NCBI GenBank assembly: GCA_002478545.1
Contig: DLOY01000005.1
Location: 1-12,659 of the forward strand
Direction of reading: 5' to 3'
DNA: 12,659 nt
DNA from: Micrococcales bacterium UBA7472
GTDB lineage: Bacteria; Actinomycetota; Actinomycetes; Actinomycetales; Microbacteriaceae
Part shown: positions 10,201 through 12,659 of the stretch, one piece after another
Position numbering within the stretch: position 1 is the stretch's first letter
Layout of the letters: each line of letters begins with the position of its first letter
Position numbers and translations under genes: made by a program
Notes under the pieces: model-generated
Told to the model about the DNA's origin: nothing
The model's input: the letters and a program-made list of their open reading frames with translations, nothing else
The model's database searches: none

Positions 10201-12659
10201 TTGCCGCCGCGAACGCCAATTCCAATTGGACCAGAAACATGCGATGCGGCCCGGATGCGGATGTCTCCACCACCTGAGTACATAGTGTTTACAGAGCCAC
10301 CGATTCCATACATGAACCCCATGTAGCTTCCGCTGAAGGTCCTGAGCACTCCGGTGGGCCCTAGCGAGTCAGTGCTGGTTCCCGAGCCCATAACAATGTC
10401 TCCCCCGCCAGATGAAGTCAGATATCCGCTGGGTAGCGAGAAGTCAGCGTTGACGTTTGGCATCGCTTGATTAGCAGGCAGTGCGCTAACTACGTTTATG
10501 CCATCCTCGATGTGAACGAAAGAGTTGTTGTTGGTCTGACCGTTGGAGCCGGTCCAGAAGGTGATGTCTCCATCGTTTGTGTAGAAACCACTGCCTGGCG
10601 AGCGGTTGTAGTGATACTGCTCGAAGACAGACTTGAACAAGATTGGGTTGCCTGCACCAGTGGTGCGGAATGGACCCCAGGTAAAGACGTGGCTTCCATA
10701 GATTCGGAATGGGCCGGTTCCATAAAACTCACCCAGAACCCTGGCTGCAAATGTGGGGTTGTTGTCATTTCCCACGGTCAGCGAACCGATTCCAAACATC
10801 TTGGCGTAGACGTAGGCATCGGTGATGAAGTTCGCAGAGCGAGGCTTGATGCTCACATCACCCGAAGACTGAACCACGAAGCGCTCATCGCTTGGTGAGT
10901 AGAAGCGGTCAGCCTCAAAAATGACCGCTGCAGATGATGTGCTAACTGTTGCATCGGTAGTTAGGTAAGTGTTGGTCAAGCTGGTTCGAGCGACCGTTGA
11001 AGTTGCGTAGGAACCGAGGTAGACCGGCGCTCCATAGCTGGTTCCGCCGAAGTAATAGCCGTGGTTTCCAGCATTCGCTGTGATGTAGATCGGACCGGTC
11101 TTGGAGAACAGAGAGGCTCCAGCGATTTCAGAGGCCCAGTCTGTTCCAGTGGTGCGCTCGGCGAGGAGGCTAATTCCACCTTCACCGCGCGCTTCAAGAA
11201 GATTGTCATTGGCGTAACTTGAAATCCAGCCAAACGTGATTGCTCGGCGACTGCCAGCATGTTCAACTCTTCCCTTGATTTCAATCGCGGGAGACGAAGT
11301 GCTGTTTGATCCTCCACCGGCGAAGATGCGCACTCTGGTTCCGGTAGTACCCGATAGCTCAACTCCGACGTTGTTGGAGTTTCGTCCAATTCCATCGAGC
11401 TTGACTGTTCCATCACCGGCATCGATGAGGCCACCGATCACGTAAATTCCATATGAGTTTGCGTTTACGTCTGAACCGCGACCTCGGAAGACGATATCGC
11501 CACCACCGGATTGGAATTTGGTATTGGCGTTGTTGCTGTCGATCTGGACACCGTGTGCGCCGTTGGTGAAGCTGTCGGCATAACCAACCGGGAAGCTGCC
11601 ACTCATCTGGTAGGCACCAGCTAGGTAAATCGATCCTGACTCGGTGTTGTAGTTCTTTTGAGTGGTGCCGTTAGCGGTGTTGAAAGTGTTGTTGCTTCCA
11701 ATCTGGATAAAACCAGTTCCAGAGTTGTCAGCGTTTGAACCAAAGATTAGGTTTCCACCGTTGGTCTGGAACTTGTAGCTACCAGAGCGGTTGTAAATGA
11801 TGTCCTCGGAGTAAACCCTAAGATCCTGATTTCTACCAGTGACAATTACCCCAGCGTCGGCATAGGTGGTGTATTCAGATCTGGCAGTGAACTCACCGCC
11901 AGAGATGATCGGCTGATACCAGCGAACTGTTCCACCGTTAATTTCAACTGGACCAGATGTTGAGAAGGCGCGGTTGATCTCGATGTAGCGAACACCGGTG
12001 TAACCAAGTCCGTCACCGGAGCCGGCGACGAAGTTTCCGATCTTGAAACCAGCTGGCACGTTTTGAGCGTTACCAATTTCGGTTGTGCTTCTTGGGAAGT
12101 AGATGTCAGAGTCAAAGTTGTTATTCGCAAATGGTTCAACAGAAATCGAACCGTTTGTGTACAGGTATGTGTAATCCTCAGCCTGGGTGTAAGCCGTAGT
12201 CACACGAATGTCTGCACTGGAGGAAGTAACTGGTGAGTTTGGTGCTGCTCCCAAATAGCTGGCTCGTGAGCTTGCGCCGTTGAAGTACACAGTCTTATTG
12301 CCGGTGTTGACTGAAATTTCACCAGTTTCGGCGAGCAGGTTGGCTCGCAAAATCGCTCCGTGCAAATAAGTGCGCTGGGTGACATCGATGTCGATTCCAC
12401 CCTTACCCCAAATATTCAGCTGGCGGTTGGTGTTAATAGCGTTAGCAATTGGGTTCCACTGATTTCCACCGTTTTGATCAATCGCAGCCTGGGTATTTGC
12501 CAGGTTTTGAACGTTTCCTTCGTCAAGGTAGAGACCCCAGCTTGAGCCCGTGGTGTTGTTATTGACCGACATCTTGATGGCCGGGGACTCAGTCGCCTGA
12601 GAGATAAAGAACGATCCCATGGTCGTTCCACCATTTAGGTTCAGGCGAATACCCATCGG
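1..12659 (-). CDS. Giant cell-surface/adhesin-like repeat protein, internal fragment (both ends outside window)
   Basis: A single minus-strand frame is open across the whole window: 4219 codons (12659 down to 3) with no stop, start or frameshift. The fragment begins PMGIRLN at 12657-12659 and ends VSSGSATA at position 3. Visible mass exceeds 400 kDa. Composition is rich in Gly, Ser, Thr, Ala, Asn and Val, with few Lys and only ten Cys, as expected of an extracellular beta-rich protein. Residues 1 to about 2020 are a solenoid made of long super-repeats. Residues from about 2025 onward are 16 Ig-like DAYGN modules, two of which carry inserted domains (jelly-roll-like and glycine-rich). No catalytic motif was recognised. 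The likely role is surface structure, adhesion or cell-cell interaction (inference). A signal peptide, TPS domain, LPXTG or other anchor would be outside the window. Family-level call is firm; the specific function is unknown. Confidence 0.96.
510..770 (-). other. Atypical body of Ig-like module 14
   Basis: After RDAYDNIV the usual strands are replaced by DWQRAGAWWNGTGQVSF, which has three Trp (765-767, 747-749 and 744-746). A PSVVQTQTQTS stretch follows (about 660-690), then an acidic linker with DSGSDDGK. Trp is rare elsewhere in the array. The module is slightly longer than its neighbours. It may carry a distinct loop or simply be diverged; no known domain was recognised. Confidence 0.5.
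1615..1634. repeat. CCA trinucleotide tract coding poly-Gly
   Basis: Six CCA units plus CC on the plus strand, read as GGT Gly codons on the minus strand inside the glycine-rich domain. Slippage by whole units would change the number of glycines without breaking the frame. Confidence 0.85.
2158..2174. repeat. CCA trinucleotide tract coding poly-Gly
   Basis: Five CCA units plus CC, followed by CGCCACC. It encodes the first poly-Gly run of the glycine-rich domain as GGT/GGC codons. A shorter tract of the same kind lies at 1759-1772. Confidence 0.85.
2430..2780 (-). repeat. Ig-like module 11
   Basis: This is a complete module between the two interrupted ones. It opens with APATIHLLTSSS, continues with LVVELRDAYGNRVV (DAYGN at 2658-2672), then GVATFSGIVL and GTYTLEYSF, and ends with LQAGVAKALRI leading into module 12. 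Its length of about 115 residues matches the uninterrupted modules, which makes it a good reference for deciding what is inserted in its neighbours. Confidence 0.8.
2780..3640 (-). repeat. Ig-like module 10, split by an inserted domain
   Basis: The opening strand SLNVVQQPVG lies at about 3604-3640. The rest of the module (SGANMSQVSVEVLDRFGNRV with DRFGN near 3008, then VDGLATFDNM and GVYKLRFAAT) lies at about 2780-3090. The two halves are separated by a non-Ig insert of about 170 residues (3090-3600). Removing the insert restores a module of normal length and strand order. Confidence 0.7.
3090..3600 (-). other. Inserted jelly-roll-like domain within Ig-like module 10
   Basis: About 170 residues here share no DAYGN-module strands. 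Visible elements are GDGRSEAGFVVVGG, SDIQFSISRSG, VSGKIEGTF, LHAVVFTLDDGST, a GKKITRAHIP strand and a final WQLDNVSFT (about 3090-3120). An opening strand with a long middle and a closing W-x-L-D-N-V-x-F strand is typical of carbohydrate-binding-like jelly-roll modules in secreted bacterial proteins, where the last strand carries Asp-Asn. That assignment is an inference from pattern only. The domain sits in the loop after QQPVG, where it would project sideways from the stalk. Confidence 0.5.
3600..6590 (-). repeat. Tandem array of nine Ig-like/filamin-like DAYGN modules (modules 1-9)
   Basis: Nine consecutive modules of about 105-120 residues share one plan. An opening strand like LQIKEQP or MRILSQP is followed by a P-x-V-x-V-x-DAYGN-x-V strand. 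Next comes a variable polar strand, then G-x-A-x-F-x-N-L, then G-x-Y-x-L-x-F, then L-x-x-G-x-A leading to the next module. The DAYGN-type motifs lie near 6500 (DAYAQT), 6175 (DDGGNA), 5830 (DAYGNR), 5515 (DAYGNH), 5170 (DRDGSV), 4855 (DAFDNE), 4525 (DAFGNR), 4193 (DRFGNL) and 3857 (DAWDNQ), about 315-345 nt apart. This matches bacterial Ig-like (invasin/Big- or filamin-type) surface modules that act as spacers and adhesive stalks. Sequences between copies differ widely, so the array is old rather than recently amplified. Confidence 0.85.
6600..7050 (-). other. Solenoid end segment and transition to the Ig-like array
   Basis: The strands run LNISTTDLSKVTAGYLRIG (about 6910-6966), NAGNITIENP, NTIKFTTAGS and GGSIRLTSDY. 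An apparently unstructured stretch then leads into the first Ig-like module (QLAADYTPETVDGVNPVF, about 6620-6670). The L-x(n)-L-x-x-VTAG-x-L-x-IG-x-x-x-x-G-x-I-x-I pattern resembles the motif seen near the end of the solenoid in many filamentous-haemagglutinin-like proteins, usually written as a variant of ELDRITAGTLRIG. This comes from memory of the family, not from a search. The motif helps place the boundary between rod and Ig-like array at about residue 2020. Confidence 0.55.
7050..8183 (-). repeat. Solenoid super-repeat copy U4 (last, diverged)
   Basis: The last copy starts with WANASGANTG (8154-8183), then PIFFGGGATG, GEGVIKINGT and LIEINGIT. It continues with GDIILRGYQ, TGQIELLGS, TSSASVSF (about 7470-7494), GNLVIEPVGQSF (Glu-Pro at 7401-7406), VRIGKAGS and VEIYSS. 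The order matches U1 and U2, but the central part is shorter and less similar. After it the strands become simpler (SNNGAVKIRAN, TGAVEIGSA) and run into the end of the solenoid. Confidence 0.6.
8184..9332 (-). repeat. Solenoid super-repeat copy U3 (diverged)
   Basis: This copy of about 382 residues begins with MWANSSDTEG (9303-9332). A C-x17-C loop follows (9270-9272 and 9216-9218), then AEIFLGGG, VPAGFA and SGGGDIVIRG (SGGGDI at 8976-8993). A second pair, C-x8-C, lies at 8832-8834 and 8805-8807. The central strands (TGPI, V-x-LG and SSSADV) are not recognisable. They are replaced by a different stretch at about 8590-8780 containing DSIQVLGV and GGGVVIKS. The unit ends with GDIALEAVAASF (Glu at 8508-8510, Ala instead of Pro) and TIEIHAN. 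Confidence 0.6.
9333..10559 (-). repeat. Solenoid super-repeat copy U2
   Basis: This is a complete copy of about 409 residues. It starts at FWTGSNGQTN (10530-10559). It has two GGGDI strands, SGGGDIVMG (10395-10412 for SGGGDI) and SGGGDIRIR (10260-10277 for SGGGDI), where other copies have one. A TIELTV strand, PAIDIEV and GLGGIVM follow, then PTGPI (9861-9875), FVNLGSC, SSSSADVTV (about 9711-9734), GNIVVEPSSGNNF (Glu-Pro at 9630-9635), VRLGK and VEIYG. It carries a C-x10-C pair (9783-9785 and 9750-9752) in the loop before SSSSADV. Confidence 0.72.
10560..11742 (-). repeat. Solenoid super-repeat copy U1
   Basis: This is a complete copy of about 395 residues. It opens with GSNADNSG (11718-11741), then GSIYLAG and SGGGDIVFRG (11481-11510), then a TVKLDGIG strand, PAIEIKG, GEGGISLLAE, KTGPIYI (TGPI at 11088-11099) and VYLGSYA. 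It continues with TSSAAVIFE (about 10915-10943), GDVSIKPRSANF (Lys-Pro at 10842-10847) and FRIYGS. The EP motif of other copies is KP here. Each strand has a counterpart at the same relative place in U2, so this is a true long-period repeat rather than generic strand similarity. Confidence 0.72.
11743..12659 (-). repeat. Solenoid super-repeat, partial copy U0
   Basis: This is the second half of a super-repeat whose start lies outside the window. Recognisable strands in order are GKGGIDI (about 12400), ETGEISVNTG (12300-12329), TSSSADIR (12204-12227) and GSISVEPFANNNF (12114-12152). These are followed by a VEINGG strand (about 11950), the equivalent of the VEIYG strand in later copies. The same strands recur in the same order in U1 and U2, so this partial copy implies that at least half of another unit lies upstream. 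Confidence 0.7.

Larger units (their letters stand above)
6600..12659 (-). other. Beta-solenoid (filamentous haemagglutinin-like) region of the giant protein
   Basis: Residues 1 to about 2020 consist of short strand-turn units such as SGGGDIVIRG, TGPIYITA, GDIRIRA and GGISLLAE. Hydrophobic residues alternate with polar ones and each strand is closed by Gly, Asn or Asp. This is the pattern of right-handed beta-helix proteins of the filamentous haemagglutinin and 'beta strand repeat-containing protein' families, which form long secreted rods. The short strands are organised into a longer repeat of about 370-430 residues, annotated separately. No glycoside hydrolase or lyase active-site motif was seen, so a structural or adhesive role is more likely than polysaccharide cleavage. 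The solenoid continues upstream beyond the right edge of the window. Confidence 0.82.

Noticed and set aside
10467..10898. Plus-strand ORF of 143 codons
   Set aside because: It is antisense to super-repeats U1 and U2, which are confirmed by repeat structure. It has no family resemblance and no promoter or ribosome site was seen.
10976..11434. Minus-strand ORF of 152 codons
   Set aside because: It is out of frame with the giant ORF. The in-frame translation of the same bases shows clear solenoid strands such as TGPIYI and GGISLLAE, so this is a shadow.
1..12659. LPXTG sorting signal, TPS secretion domain or signal peptide
   Set aside because: None was seen. The fragment contains neither terminus, so absence here says nothing about the whole protein.

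Overview
The whole 12.7 kb window is the inside of one giant protein-coding gene on the minus strand. One reading frame (codons whose lowest coordinate is a multiple of 3) stays open from position 12659 down to position 3. That is 4219 codons without a stop, and neither the start nor the stop codon lies in the window. I see no other gene, RNA gene, promoter, terminator or mobile element. The other short ORFs on both strands are shadows of this repetitive, strongly biased sequence.

Layout in protein order (right to left). Positions 12659 to about 6600 (residues 1 to about 2020 of the visible part) encode a beta-strand solenoid of the filamentous-haemagglutinin or 'beta strand repeat-containing protein' kind. 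It is built from long super-repeats of roughly 370-430 residues: one partial copy, then four more, the last two diverged. The solenoid closes with a conserved-looking end motif near 6910-6960 and a short transition. From about 6590 to position 1 there is a tandem array of 16 Ig-like/filamin-like modules of about 110 residues, each marked by a DAYGN-type motif. Two modules of this array are interrupted at the same place, just after their QQP start, by foreign domains. One insert is a jelly-roll-like domain of about 170 residues (3090-3600). The other is a very glycine-rich domain of about 270 residues (1518-2325).

The product is most likely a secreted or cell-surface structural or adhesive protein of over 400 kDa in the visible part alone. 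A solenoid rod would be followed by a long string of Ig-like beads that display two extra domains. It has ten cysteines in 4219 residues by my hand translation, all in closely spaced pairs, which fits a protein folded outside the cytoplasm. The signal peptide and the anchor or secretion determinants must lie outside the window.

The organism cannot be fixed from one adhesin-like gene. Base composition is balanced (around half G+C by eye). The style of the glycine-rich domain (a FTIPQGVSSI lead-in followed by poly-Gly, ending in GVVYVRF) and of the DAYGN modules reminds me of giant surface proteins of planktonic freshwater or marine Actinobacteria (Microbacteriaceae, Luna-type). The solenoid super-repeat is also common in Gram-negative bacteria, so this is a weak inference.
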